The notes under the pieces: model-generated | The model's database searches: none | What the model was told of the DNA's origin: nothing | Seen by the model: only the letters and a program-made list of their open reading frames with translations | Shown here: positions 26,070 through 33,851 of the stretch, one piece after another | Numbering within the stretch: the first letter of the stretch is position 1 | Layout: the number at the start of each line of letters is the position of its first letter | NCBI RefSeq assembly: GCF_001440475.1 | Contig: NZ_LLYB01000134.1 | Coordinates: 24,353-88,352 of the forward strand | Length of the DNA stretch: 64,000 nt | DNA from: Bradyrhizobium lablabi | GTDB taxonomy: Bacteria; Pseudomonadota; Alphaproteobacteria; Rhizobiales; Xanthobacteraceae | Direction: 5' to 3' | Made by a program: the position numbers and the translations under genes

Positions 26070-28439
26070 TTGGGTTTGCCGCAACATGAAAGCAAGACGT
26101 CTCGACAGCGCCCGGACCGGGTGCGTGAGCGTTTCGAACGACCAAGGGTCCCGGTGCGCCAGATCCTACCTCCTGATGTGAAGCAGAAGATCCGGAACTT
26201 CTTCCTGGATCTGGACGCGCGTATCGACTCGACGTTGTTCTCGTCGGGCAAGGGCCTGCGCGAGCTCTACGAGCGCTACTCCACCTTCATGGATCGCTTC
26301 TATGTCGGCCGCTGGAAGCGCTGGGTCTTCATCGAGCCGTTTTCGGAGGCCGCCACCCTCGGCCTAGGCGGCCTGATCATGATGCTGGCGCTGGCGATCC
26401 CGGCGTTTCGCGAAACCGCCGACGACGACTGGCTGAAGAAATCCGATCTGGCGGTGTCGTTCCTCGACCGTTACGGCAATCCGATCGGCAGCCGCGGCAT
26501 CAAGCATAACGACTCGATCCCGCTGGAAGATTTTCCGGACAATCTGATCAAGGCGACGCTCGCCACCGAGGACCGCCGCTTCTACGACCATTTCGGCATC
26601 GACATCCCCGGCACCGCGCGCGCGCTGGTGACCAACGCGCAGGCCGGCGGCGTGCGCCAGGGCGGTTCGTCGATCACGCAGCAATTGGCGAAGAACCTGT
26701 TCCTCAGTAACGAGCGCACCATCGAGCGCAAGGTCAAGGAAGCGTTCCTGGCGATCTGGCTGGAGACGCGGCTGACCAAGAACGAGATCCTGAAACTATA
26801 TCTCGATCGCGCCTATATGGGCGGCGGCACCTTCGGCGTCGACGGCGCGGCGCATTTCTACTTCAACAAGTCGGCGCGCGACGTCACTCTGGCGGAATCG
26901 GCCATGCTGGCCGGCCTGTTCAAGGCACCGACCAAATACGCCCCGCATATCAACCTGCCCGCCGCCCGCGCTCGCGCCAACGTCGTGCTCGACAACCTCG
27001 TCGATGCCGGCTTCATGACCGAGGGCCAGGTGTTCGGCGCCCGCCGCAACCCTGCCGTCGCTGTCGACCGGCGCGACGAGAATTCGCCGAACTACTATCT
27101 CGACTATGCTTTCGACGAGATGCGCAAGCTGGTCGACACCTTCCCGAAATCCTACACCGAGCGCGTCTTCGTGGTCCGTGCCGCGATCGACATGAACGTG
27201 CAGCGCGCCGCCGAGGAAGCGGTCGAAAACCAGCTCCGACAGTTCGGCCGCGACTATCACGCGACCCAGGCTTCCGTCGTGGTCGCCGATCTCGACGGCG
27301 GCGTGCGCGCCATGGTTGGCGGCCGCGACTACGGCGCGAGCCAGTTCAACCGCGCGACCGACGCCTACCGGCAGCCCGGTTCATCGTTCAAGCCCTACGT
27401 CTACGCCACGGCGCTGATGAATGGCTTCAAGCCAACCTCGATCGTGGTCGACGGCCCGGTCTGCATCGGCAACTGGTGCCCGCAGAACTATGGCCACTCC
27501 TATTCCGGCTCGGTGACGCTGACCCAGGCCATCACCCGCTCGATCAACGTCGTGCCGGTGAAGCTCTCGATTGCGCTCGGCGGCAAGACGCCGAACCCCG
27601 CCAAGGCCGGCCGCGTCAAGATCACCGAGGTGGCGCGGAAGTTCGGCCTCACCGCCCCCTTGCCGGATACGCCGTCGATGCCGATCGGCTCGGACGAGGT
27701 CACCGTGCTCGAACACGCCGTCGCCTATGCAACCTTCCCGAACAGGGGCAAGGCCGTGAAACCTCACGCGGTGCTGGAAGTGCGGACCGGCGCCGGCGAC
27801 CTGGTGTGGCGCTTCGACCGCGACGGTAAGAAGCCGACGCAGGCCATCCCGGCCTCGGTCGCCTCCGACATGGCGGAGATGATGAGCCATGTCGTCAGCG
27901 AAGGCACCGCCCGCCGCGCCGCGATCGACGGCATTCCGACCGCCGGCAAGACCGGCACCACCAACGCCTATCGCGACGCCTGGTTCGTGGGCTACACCGG
28001 CAACTTCACCTGCGCCGTCTGGTACGGCAATGACGACTACTCGCCGACCAATCGCATGACCGGCGGTTCGCTGCCCGCGCAAACCTGGCACGACATCATG
28101 GTGGTCGCGCATCAGGGCGTCGAGGTGAAGGAAATCCCGGGCATCGGCATGGGCCCGAAGCTGCCGCCGCAGCCCCAGTCCGCCAACGCCGCGGGCAACA
28201 GCGCGGCACGGGTGCTGGATACCAAGCCGGGACCGCCCCCGGTATTGACCAAGCGCGGCGCGGATATTCTGGTACGCGTCGAAAAGCTGCTCGACGAGGC
28301 CGGCAAGGTCGCGGGCAAGACCTCGGCCAACGACCAGAAGCAGCCGGCGAAGCCGGTCAATTCCGGCGCGCTGGCGTTTCCGGAGAATTATATCGCAGCC
28401 GCCGGCGACCAGCCTGCACCGGCGCAGCGGAAGAATTAA
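26070..28439 (+). CDS. Class A penicillin-binding protein (PBP1A-type)
   Basis: This is a bifunctional peptidoglycan synthase of 789 residues. A basic cytoplasmic N terminus of about 90 residues precedes one membrane helix (GLGGLIMMLALAIPAF, near 98-113). The glycosyltransferase 51 domain has EDRRFYDHFG with the catalytic Glu (about 168) and QGGSSITQQLAKN. The transpeptidase domain has SSFK (about 437), SIN and KTGTTN (about 627). The frame opens with a TTG at 26070; a GTG at 26154 is an alternative start, and no ATG occurs before residue 73. The C-terminal tail is Pro/Ala rich. It may belong to the PbpC/MrcA-like paralogues common in Rhizobiales. Confidence 0.92.
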   Translation: MGLPQHESKTSRQRPDRVRERFERPRVPVRQILPPDVKQKIRNFFLDLDARIDSTLFSSGKGLRELYERYSTFMDRFYVGRWKRWVFIEPFSEAATLGLGGLIMMLALAIPAFRETADDDWLKKSDLAVSFLDRYGNPIGSRGIKHNDSIPLEDFPDNLIKATLATEDRRFYDHFGIDIPGTARALVTNAQAGGVRQGGSSITQQLAKNLFLSNERTIERKVKEAFLAIWLETRLTKNEILKLYLDRAYMGGGTFGVDGAAHFYFNKSARDVTLAESAMLAGLFKAPTKYAPHINLPAARARANVVLDNLVDAGFMTEGQVFGARRNPAVAVDRRDENSPNYYLDYAFDEMRKLVDTFPKSYTERVFVVRAAIDMNVQRAAEEAVENQLRQFGRDYHATQASVVVADLDGGVRAMVGGRDYGASQFNRATDAYRQPGSSFKPYVYATALMNGFKPTSIVVDGPVCIGNWCPQNYGHSYSGSVTLTQAITRSINVVPVKLSIALGGKTPNPAKAGRVKITEVARKFGLTAPLPDTPSMPIGSDEVTVLEHAVAYATFPNRGKAVKPHAVLEVRTGAGDLVWRFDRDGKKPTQAIPASVASDMAEMMSHVVSEGTARRAAIDGIPTAGKTGTTNAYRDAWFVGYTGNFTCAVWYGNDDYSPTNRMTGGSLPAQTWHDIMVVAHQGVEVKEIPGIGMGPKLPPQPQSANAAGNSAARVLDTKPGPPPVLTKRGADILVRVEKLLDEAGKVAGKTSANDQKQPAKPVNSGALAFPENYIAAAGDQPAPAQRKN

Positions 28440-28591
28440 TAGGCATGATCCGGCAGAACCTTAATCGGCTTTCCTCAGAACAGATGCGAAGCGCCTGTGC
28501 CGGCATGTTCGAGCGAAAAGATGCGCTTCAGGCTTCGGATGAAGCCGGTTCAAGCGGAATCTGATGCCGTGAGATTTCGGAGCACTGGCCC

Positions 28592-29170
28592 GTGCGGCTG
28601 ATCTTCATCACCTTGCTGGCGTTGGCGCTTGCCACGGCCGTCGGCCTCGGCTCGACCTATATGACGGCGACGCGCGGCACCGACCTTGGCACACTCACGA
28701 TCGGCGCCTGGACCGCGCGGCCCAAGAGCGGCACCTCCGAGGTCGATCCCTATTCGCGCGCCTCGATTGCCCGCAGCGGCGAATTGCCTGTAGGCACCGG
28801 CGACGGCATCGCCTTTACGGCCACCACCGACGACAAGAAGAAACCGCTCGACGGGCGCTGCGACGTCGTCGTCAGCGGGGTGACACCGGCCGCGCGCTTC
28901 TGGACGCTGACGCTGTTCGACCGCAAGGGACATCTGGTCGCCAATTCGCTGCAACGCTACGGCTTCACCAGCCAGGAAATCGTCCGCGGCTCCGATGGCG
29001 GGTTCGAGATCCGGGTCGCCGCACGCTCGCGCGCCGGCAACTGGCTGCCGACCGGCGGCATCGAACGCTACGCGCTGATGCTGCGGCTGTATGATACGCC
29101 GGTTGGGGTCGCGACGCGGACGCAGCGGGACGCGCCGATGCCCTCGATCTCCACGGTGAACTGCCCATGA
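28592..29170 (+). CDS. DUF1214 domain protein
   Basis: The 192-residue protein has an N-terminal hydrophobic segment (1-22, signal anchor or signal peptide) and a beta-rich DUF1214 domain, with GDGIAFTATTDD, FWTLTLFDRKGHLVANSL and RYALMLRLYDTP as landmarks. The start is a GTG at 28592. Its stop overlaps the start of the DUF1254 gene (ATGA). In many bacteria DUF1254 and DUF1214 occur together in one protein; here they are two coupled genes. The role is unknown, probably periplasmic. Confidence 0.85.
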   Translation: MRLIFITLLALALATAVGLGSTYMTATRGTDLGTLTIGAWTARPKSGTSEVDPYSRASIARSGELPVGTGDGIAFTATTDDKKKPLDGRCDVVVSGVTPAARFWTLTLFDRKGHLVANSLQRYGFTSQEIVRGSDGGFEIRVAARSRAGNWLPTGGIERYALMLRLYDTPVGVATRTQRDAPMPSISTVNCP

Positions 29171-29784
29171 TCCGGCTGCTATTCACCATCATTGCGGGCG
29201 TGCTGCTGGGCGGTGTGGTGCATCTCGTCAGCGTGCTGGCGCTGCCGCGCATTGCCACCCAGGATGCCTATTCGCGGCTGACGCCGATGACCAAGGAGAA
29301 CGCCGTCACGGCGTTGCCGCTCGCCGAACCCAACAATGCGCCGATGCCGTTCATGGACCCGGCCTTCGCGGTCGCGATCTGCCGCTACGACCTCAAGGAT
29401 GGCCCGCTGAAACTCACCGTGCCGGTCAGCCAGGCCTATACCTCGGTGTCGTTCTACACGCGCAACGAGGTCGCCTATTACGCCATCAACGACCGCTCCG
29501 CCGGCCGCAAGGTGATCGAGCTCGATCTGATGACGGAAGCGCAGCATTCCGAATTGCCGGAGGATGAGGAAGTCACCGCCGCTGACCGGCTGATCATCGA
29601 CTCCCCGACCGTCACCGGCCTGATCGTGCTGAAGGCGCTGGCGCCGGAGCCCGGCCTGATGCCGCAGGCACAGGCCTCGCTCGCGGCATCGCGTTGCACG
29701 ATCGAGACCGAGCCGCCGGCCAAGCAACCCGAGCCGCCAGCGCCCGCGCCGCCCCCCGCCCCGGCGCCGAAAGGCAAGCGCTGA
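29167..29784 (+). CDS. DUF1254 domain protein
   Basis: The 205-residue protein has a hydrophobic N terminus (1-26) and a DUF1254 domain with MDPAFAVAICRYDL and SVSFYTRNEVAYYAIND. The last 25 residues are a Pro/Ala stretch ending PKGKR, a likely wall-spanning or disordered tail. It is coupled to the DUF1214 gene by an ATGA overlap. Its position after a peptidoglycan synthase gene hints at an envelope role, but about 150 bases separate them, so a shared transcript is uncertain. Confidence 0.85.
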   Translation: MIRLLFTIIAGVLLGGVVHLVSVLALPRIATQDAYSRLTPMTKENAVTALPLAEPNNAPMPFMDPAFAVAICRYDLKDGPLKLTVPVSQAYTSVSFYTRNEVAYYAINDRSAGRKVIELDLMTEAQHSELPEDEEVTAADRLIIDSPTVTGLIVLKALAPEPGLMPQAQASLAASRCTIETEPPAKQPEPPAPAPPPAPAPKGKR

Positions 29785-29850
29785 TTGCGTCCGCAGGCAC
29801 TGCGCGCGTCCGCCAGGGATCCACTGATCGGAGCGCGCTTGAGGCAGGGT

Positions 29851-31062
29851 TTACAGGGCTTCAGCCACAGGGGCGCCCGGCCGGGCCCTCGCCTGCAGGC
29901 GGGACACCGCCTCGGCCAGCGGAACGTCGGCCTGTGACCCGTCGCGCTCGCGCAAGGTCACCCGGCCTTTCCTCATCTCGCGCCCGCCGACGATAGCCAT
30001 CACCGGCACCGCCATTTCATGTGCCGCCACGATGCGCCGCGAAAGGGTATCGGCGCCGTCATAGGCGGCGGCCCTGATCCCGGCATTCTCGAACGCTGCC
30101 AGCACGTCCGCGCCGTATCCGGCCTGGTCTTTCGAGATCGGCGCGACCGCGACCTGGTCCGGCGACAGCCAGAACGGAAGCACGCCGCCATGGTGCTCGA
30201 GCAGGATCGCGATCATGCGGCCGAGCGATCCGAAGATGGCGTGGTGGATCATCAGGGGCCTGGCGCGGCTGCCGTCAGGGGCGACATAGGATGCCTCGAG
30301 CCGCTGCGGCAACACGCCGTCGAGCTGCACCGTGCCGCACTGCCAGAATCGTCCGAGCCGGTCGCGTAGCGCGAATTCCAGCTTCGGTCCGTAGAACGCG
30401 CCTTCGCCGGGATTGATTTGAGGCACGAGGCCGCATTGCCGCGCGGCATCGTCGAGCTTCGCTTCCGACCAGTCCCACGTCGCGTCGTCGCCGGCGCGCA
30501 CCGCCGGACGCGTCGCCAGCGCCACCTCGTAGTCGGGAAAACCGAGCTCGCGGTAGACCTCGCCCAGCAGGGCGATGAAGCACGCGACCTCGGCCTCCAC
30601 ATCCTGCTCGCGGCAGAACACATGGGCGTCGTCCTGCTCGAAGGCGCGCGTCCGCATGATACCGTGGAGCGAGCCGGAAGGCTCATTGCGGTGGCAGGCA
30701 CCGAACTCGGCATAGCGGATGGGAAGCTCCCGCCACGAGCGCAGCCCCTTGTTGAAGATCTGCACGTGGCACGGGCACGACATCGGTTTCAGCGCCATTG
30801 CCAGTTCGCCGTCGTCGACCCGGAACATATGCTCGCTGAACTTGTCCCAGTGGCCGCTGCGGCCCCAGAACTCCTTTGGCAGCAGCTGCGGCGTCCGGAC
30901 CTCGGCATAGCCGGCTCGGCGCATTTTGCGCCGCAGATAGTCCTCCAGCAGCCGGTAGACGGCGTAGCCGCGCGGATGCCAGAACACCATGCCCGGCGCA
31001 TCTTCCTGAAGGTGCCAGAGTTTGAGTTGTACGCCGAGATTTCTGTGGTCGAGATCGTCCAT
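29851..31062 (-). CDS. Threonyl-tRNA synthetase paralogue without editing domain
   Basis: The 403-residue protein starts right at the class II catalytic core (DHRNLGVQLKLWHLQEDAPGM region), so the TGS and N2 editing domains of normal ThrRS (about 640 aa) are missing. The zinc ligands of the E. coli enzyme correspond to C96 in KPMSCPCH, H147 in EQDDAHVF and H273 in MIHHAIFGS; all are present. Motif 2 (RYAEFGACHRNEPSG) and motif 3 (GSLGRMIAILLEHHGG) are intact, and the anticodon-binding domain follows with VPVMAIVGGREM. It should charge tRNA-Thr but cannot clear Ser-tRNA-Thr itself. A Thr-rich leader ORF and terminator lie directly upstream. A housekeeping thrS presumably exists elsewhere. Confidence 0.9.
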   Translation of the reverse strand: MDDLDHRNLGVQLKLWHLQEDAPGMVFWHPRGYAVYRLLEDYLRRKMRRAGYAEVRTPQLLPKEFWGRSGHWDKFSEHMFRVDDGELAMALKPMSCPCHVQIFNKGLRSWRELPIRYAEFGACHRNEPSGSLHGIMRTRAFEQDDAHVFCREQDVEAEVACFIALLGEVYRELGFPDYEVALATRPAVRAGDDATWDWSEAKLDDAARQCGLVPQINPGEGAFYGPKLEFALRDRLGRFWQCGTVQLDGVLPQRLEASYVAPDGSRARPLMIHHAIFGSLGRMIAILLEHHGGVLPFWLSPDQVAVAPISKDQAGYGADVLAAFENAGIRAAAYDGADTLSRRIVAAHEMAVPVMAIVGGREMRKGRVTLRERDGSQADVPLAEAVSRLQARARPGAPVAEAL

Positions 31063-31105
31063 GGCTTAAGTTCCTTGTGATGGGAAAAAGCGCGGACGGG
31101 GACTG

Positions 31106-31153
31106 TCAAAAACCAGAAAAGGCCCCGTCCGTCGCCGGCGGGGCCTTTTCTGG
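31106..31153 (-). terminator. Attenuator terminator upstream of the ThrRS paralogue
   Basis: On the minus strand CCAGAAAAGGCCCCG pairs perfectly with CGGGGCCTTTTCTGG (15 bp, 11-base loop), followed by TTTTT. It lies 17 bases after the leader ORF stop and about 45 bases before the synthetase ATG, inside the untranslated leader. Such a position is expected for an attenuator. A CGGCGG segment in the leader ORF (31196-31201) could pair with CCGCCG in the ascending arm (31136-31141) and prevent the terminator from forming. Confidence 0.9.
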
Positions 31154-31170
31154 GTGAAGTACGCTTGTCT

Positions 31171-31248
31171 CTAGCGCGCGCAACCAGCAGGCGATCCGCC
31201 GTAAGCGGTCGCGGTGGTGGTCAATGCGGCTGAGCGAAGCTTGTTCAT
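31171..31248 (-). CDS. Threonine-rich leader peptide, 25 aa (attenuation)
   Basis: An ATG at 31246-31248 opens 25 codons ending in TAG at 31171-31173. Codons 10, 11, 12 and 14 are all ACC (Thr), within the stretch LTTTATAY. A hairpin over these codons (31191-31212: GCGACCGC with GCGGATCGC, one bulged A) resembles a pause hairpin. The strong terminator at 31106-31153 follows, then the threonyl-tRNA synthetase paralogue. This is the layout of ribosome-dependent attenuation: stalling at Thr codons when Thr-tRNA is scarce would favour read-through. There is no Shine-Dalgarno sequence, consistent with leaderless translation. Confidence 0.82.
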   Translation of the reverse strand: MNKLRSAALTTTATAYGGSPAGCAR

Positions 31249-31252
31249 GCGC

Positions 31253-31283
31253 TGTATATGGCGGCAAAACGCTCAAGCGTCAA
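31253..31283 (-). promoter_or_regulatory. Candidate promoter of the Thr leader/ThrRS unit
   Basis: On the minus strand TTGACG (31278-31283) forms a good -35 box. A -10 region CATATA/TATACA lies at 31253-31260, 17 bases away for CATATA. Six bases further is position 31248, the A of the leader ATG. Transcription would thus start at or next to the AUG and give a leaderless mRNA. The -10 matches consensus only partly. Confidence 0.5.
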
Positions 31284-31703
31284 CGCCGGACGCTTGGCGT
31301 CGCGGAATATGGATGATGCGTGGGGACATCAACACTCTGTGGCGTCCGGCCTAGGGCGTGGACTCATCTGTGGACGCCCCGCGAGATGCAAGCGATTTTT
31401 GAAGCGCATTGGCGCGTAGTCGGATGCTGCCATCTGTCCGGTCTCTGATGCAGCGATGAAGCTGCGGGCCCGTATGGGAGTTCGCAGACCGGAACCAAAT
31501 CACAAGCGCGTGCTCTGTAGGCACGATGAGTCCACCTGGTTCTTCCGGCCTAGTCTCGCCGACTGTTGCAGGCCCCGGTTGGACGCTTACGGGGAAGAAG
31601 CGGACATCAGCCAGCCGACAATCACCGCTCAAACCGTCGAAAATGACCTAAAGCTGACTCTCGTCGGGGCGACGGCTCGGTCGGGAATCGGACACGGCTC
31701 GGT
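31284..31703. other. Intergenic region, 420 bp
   Basis: Short overlapping frames exist on both strands (for example 31351-31632 minus), but none has a binding site or a recognisable product. The sequence has the character of decayed or repetitive intergenic DNA, with motifs such as aagcggacatcagcc that I associate with degenerate Bradyrhizobium sequence. Nothing functional is supported. Confidence 0.4.
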
Positions 31704-32087
31704 CTATCGCAGCGTCTTCAAGTACGCGATCAGATCGGCGCGTTCAGCCTTATCGGGAATGCCTCCGAACGGCATGCGCATGCCAACAATGTAGCTCTGC
31801 GGATCAGCAAGATAAGCATCCAGCGTCGACTCATCCCACACGATATTGGCTCGCACGATTGCTCGACTGTACCGAAAGTCGTCGAGTGCTCCCGACCTGC
31901 GCCCAATGACGCCAATCAGCGTCGGACCCTGGCCGGTGCTCTTGGGGTCGAGTTCGTGGCAGACAATGCACGCCTCATAGACGGCTTTGCCTCTGGTTGC
32001 GTCTTGTGCCCCCGCGCTCGGGACCGCCAAACCGAGCATGACAGCTATAGCCATGCAATGCCTGAACGTTGTCACTTTAGGCCTCAC
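31704..32087 (-). CDS. Periplasmic c-type cytochrome, dehydrogenase electron acceptor
   Basis: The 127-residue class I cytochrome c has a signal peptide (1-27, ending SAGAQ), one haem site CIVCH at 40-44, and a methionine ligand probably in VGMRMPFGG. The start is a GTG overlapping the stop of the flavoprotein gene (GTGA), so it is translationally coupled as the third gene of the operon. It most likely passes electrons from the GMC flavoprotein to the respiratory chain. It needs the Ccm system, which is also encoded in this window. Confidence 0.9.
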   Translation of the reverse strand: MRPKVTTFRHCMAIAVMLGLAVPSAGAQDATRGKAVYEACIVCHELDPKSTGQGPTLIGVIGRRSGALDDFRYSRAIVRANIVWDESTLDAYLADPQSYIVGMRMPFGGIPDKAERADLIAYLKTLR

Positions 32088-33841
32088 AGGAACCGCGGGC
32101 GCTCAAGATAGGATATGAGGTCATCAGCGAGCCGCAACCCCAGTGCGCCAACAGTCCCCGTTGGATTGTAACCCGAGTTCTGCGGGAACACTGAGGCGCC
32201 GGTGATGAAGAGATTCTGTGCGTCCCAGCTTTGCAGATGCGGACTCACAACGCTCGTCGCATGGTCGGCACCCATGATGGTGCCACCCGTGTTGTGTGTG
32301 CTTTGATAGATACGCGAATCAAAGGGTCCACGCCGCGGCGCGGGTGTCCCAACGATGGTAGCCCCTGTAGCCTTGGCGATATCATGGGCCTTCTGCGTCA
32401 CGAATAAAGACATCTTCAAGTCGTTCTCCGGGAAGTCGAACGCGATGCGCAGAAGCGGTCGGCCATAGGCGTCACGATAGTCTGGGTCTAGGTCCATGCA
32501 GTTGCCGCGGTGGGAGTAGCTCGTGCCGTGGCAGCTAATATTAAAGGACCGCAGATACCACTTTGCGTTTGCCGCCTTCCAGGCCGATCCCCACCGTGGG
32601 GTGCCCGGTGGAAGCGCGCGTGTCGTTATGGGCCGCCCGTTCGTGATCGTCGCATTAATGAATGCCCCGCCGAAGAAGCCAAGACCGGAGTGGTCGAAGT
32701 GGTCATTGTTGAACTCATCAATCACCATGCCGTAGGCACCGGCGCCCATGAAGGGATTTATGTAGCGGTCCTCAAAGAACACGCTCACGCCGGAAATCGT
32801 TTGATAGCAGTAGTTCTTGCCAACGACGCCCTTTCCTGTCCCGGGCTCGTAGGGCTCGCCGATACCGGAGAGCAGCAACAATCGTGTGTTCGACAAGACA
32901 TAGCTGCCAAGCACAATCGTGCTCGCAGGCTGCGCAAATTCTTCGCCTGTCTCGGTGTCGATGTAGGTGACCCCAGTCACGCGTCGGTCCGCCTTGTCAT
33001 AGTTGATGAGGAACGCCTCAGCGTGAGTGCGCAACTCGAAGTTTGGCTTGTCTGCAATAAATGGAAACAGCAATCGGTCTGGGCTTGCCTTCGCGTTGGC
33101 CTCGCATACGAAGCGCTCGCAGTGCCCGCAGTACTGGCACGCGCCGAGCTTCATGCCATCCGGGTTGGTATAGGCGCGGCTTGCATTTGCCGCGGGCATT
33201 GGGAATGGCTTGTAGCCAAGTTTCTCCGCAGCAGCTTTGAAGATGAGGCCGGCCTCAGACGGTTCTAGCGGCGGCAGCGAAAATTCCTCGGCGCGCCAGG
33301 GCTCGAATGGATTGCCGCCTTCCTGCTTTACCCCCTTGATGTTGCCGGCCTTGCCCGAGATGCCGAACAGTTTCTCAAACAGAGTGTAGTAGGGCTCGAG
33401 GTCTTCGTAGCGGATGCCCCAATCCTGCACAGTCATGTCGCTCGGAATCGCAGCCTTTCCGTACCGTTGTTCGAGATGTGAGCGCAGAATGTAGTCCGTC
33501 GTCTGAAAACGCCAAGTCTGGCCGTTCCAGTGCGAGGCCCCTCCGCCGACGCCGAAGCCTGGAAGGAACGATAGCAGGCGCCGCATCGGGAGAGCGGTCT
33601 CCTCTGGCGTGTGGCGCAGTGTGTAGGTCTCGACGTTCTCACGTTGCACGAGGCCGCGCTGGATTCCCCAGCGCAGCTCGTCGCGCTGCGAAGGGAGTTG
33701 GCTTTCTGATCCACTTCGCGGCGCACCACGCTCCAGAACAAGTACATCCCGACCGAGCGGCACCAACTTGCGCGCGATCAGACCGGCCGAGAGACCGCCG
33801 CCAACGATTACGACTTCGCGCTCTTTGAGGGTCGTTGCCAT
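32084..33841 (-). CDS. GMC oxidoreductase, large subunit of a periplasmic dehydrogenase
   Basis: The 585-residue FAD protein has the Rossmann motif VVIVGGGLSAG (10-20), the GMC segment GVGGGASHWNG, and the C-terminal active-site region STHNTGGT with SGYNPTGTVGALGLRLADDL. A cysteine cluster CQYCGHCERFVC lies near 231-242 and may hold an Fe-S centre as in FAD-glucose or fructose dehydrogenases (inference). It lacks a signal peptide; in this family the small Tat-type subunit carries it across the membrane. It follows the small subunit gene by 10 bases and overlaps the cytochrome gene. The substrate is probably a sugar, sugar acid or alcohol. Confidence 0.9.
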   Translation of the reverse strand: MATTLKEREVVIVGGGLSAGLIARKLVPLGRDVLVLERGAPRSGSESQLPSQRDELRWGIQRGLVQRENVETYTLRHTPEETALPMRRLLSFLPGFGVGGGASHWNGQTWRFQTTDYILRSHLEQRYGKAAIPSDMTVQDWGIRYEDLEPYYTLFEKLFGISGKAGNIKGVKQEGGNPFEPWRAEEFSLPPLEPSEAGLIFKAAAEKLGYKPFPMPAANASRAYTNPDGMKLGACQYCGHCERFVCEANAKASPDRLLFPFIADKPNFELRTHAEAFLINYDKADRRVTGVTYIDTETGEEFAQPASTIVLGSYVLSNTRLLLLSGIGEPYEPGTGKGVVGKNYCYQTISGVSVFFEDRYINPFMGAGAYGMVIDEFNNDHFDHSGLGFFGGAFINATITNGRPITTRALPPGTPRWGSAWKAANAKWYLRSFNISCHGTSYSHRGNCMDLDPDYRDAYGRPLLRIAFDFPENDLKMSLFVTQKAHDIAKATGATIVGTPAPRRGPFDSRIYQSTHNTGGTIMGADHATSVVSPHLQSWDAQNLFITGASVFPQNSGYNPTGTVGALGLRLADDLISYLERPRFL

Positions 33842-33851
33842 GACGCGCCCC

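Noticed and set aside
31106-31153. Terminator considered as a T-box or riboswitch expression platform
   Set aside because: No T-box sequence or specifier-loop structure was seen upstream; the Thr-rich leader ORF explains the layout better.
31351-31632. A 93-codon minus-strand frame between the Thr leader and the cytochrome gene
   Set aside because: No binding site, no motif, low coding character.
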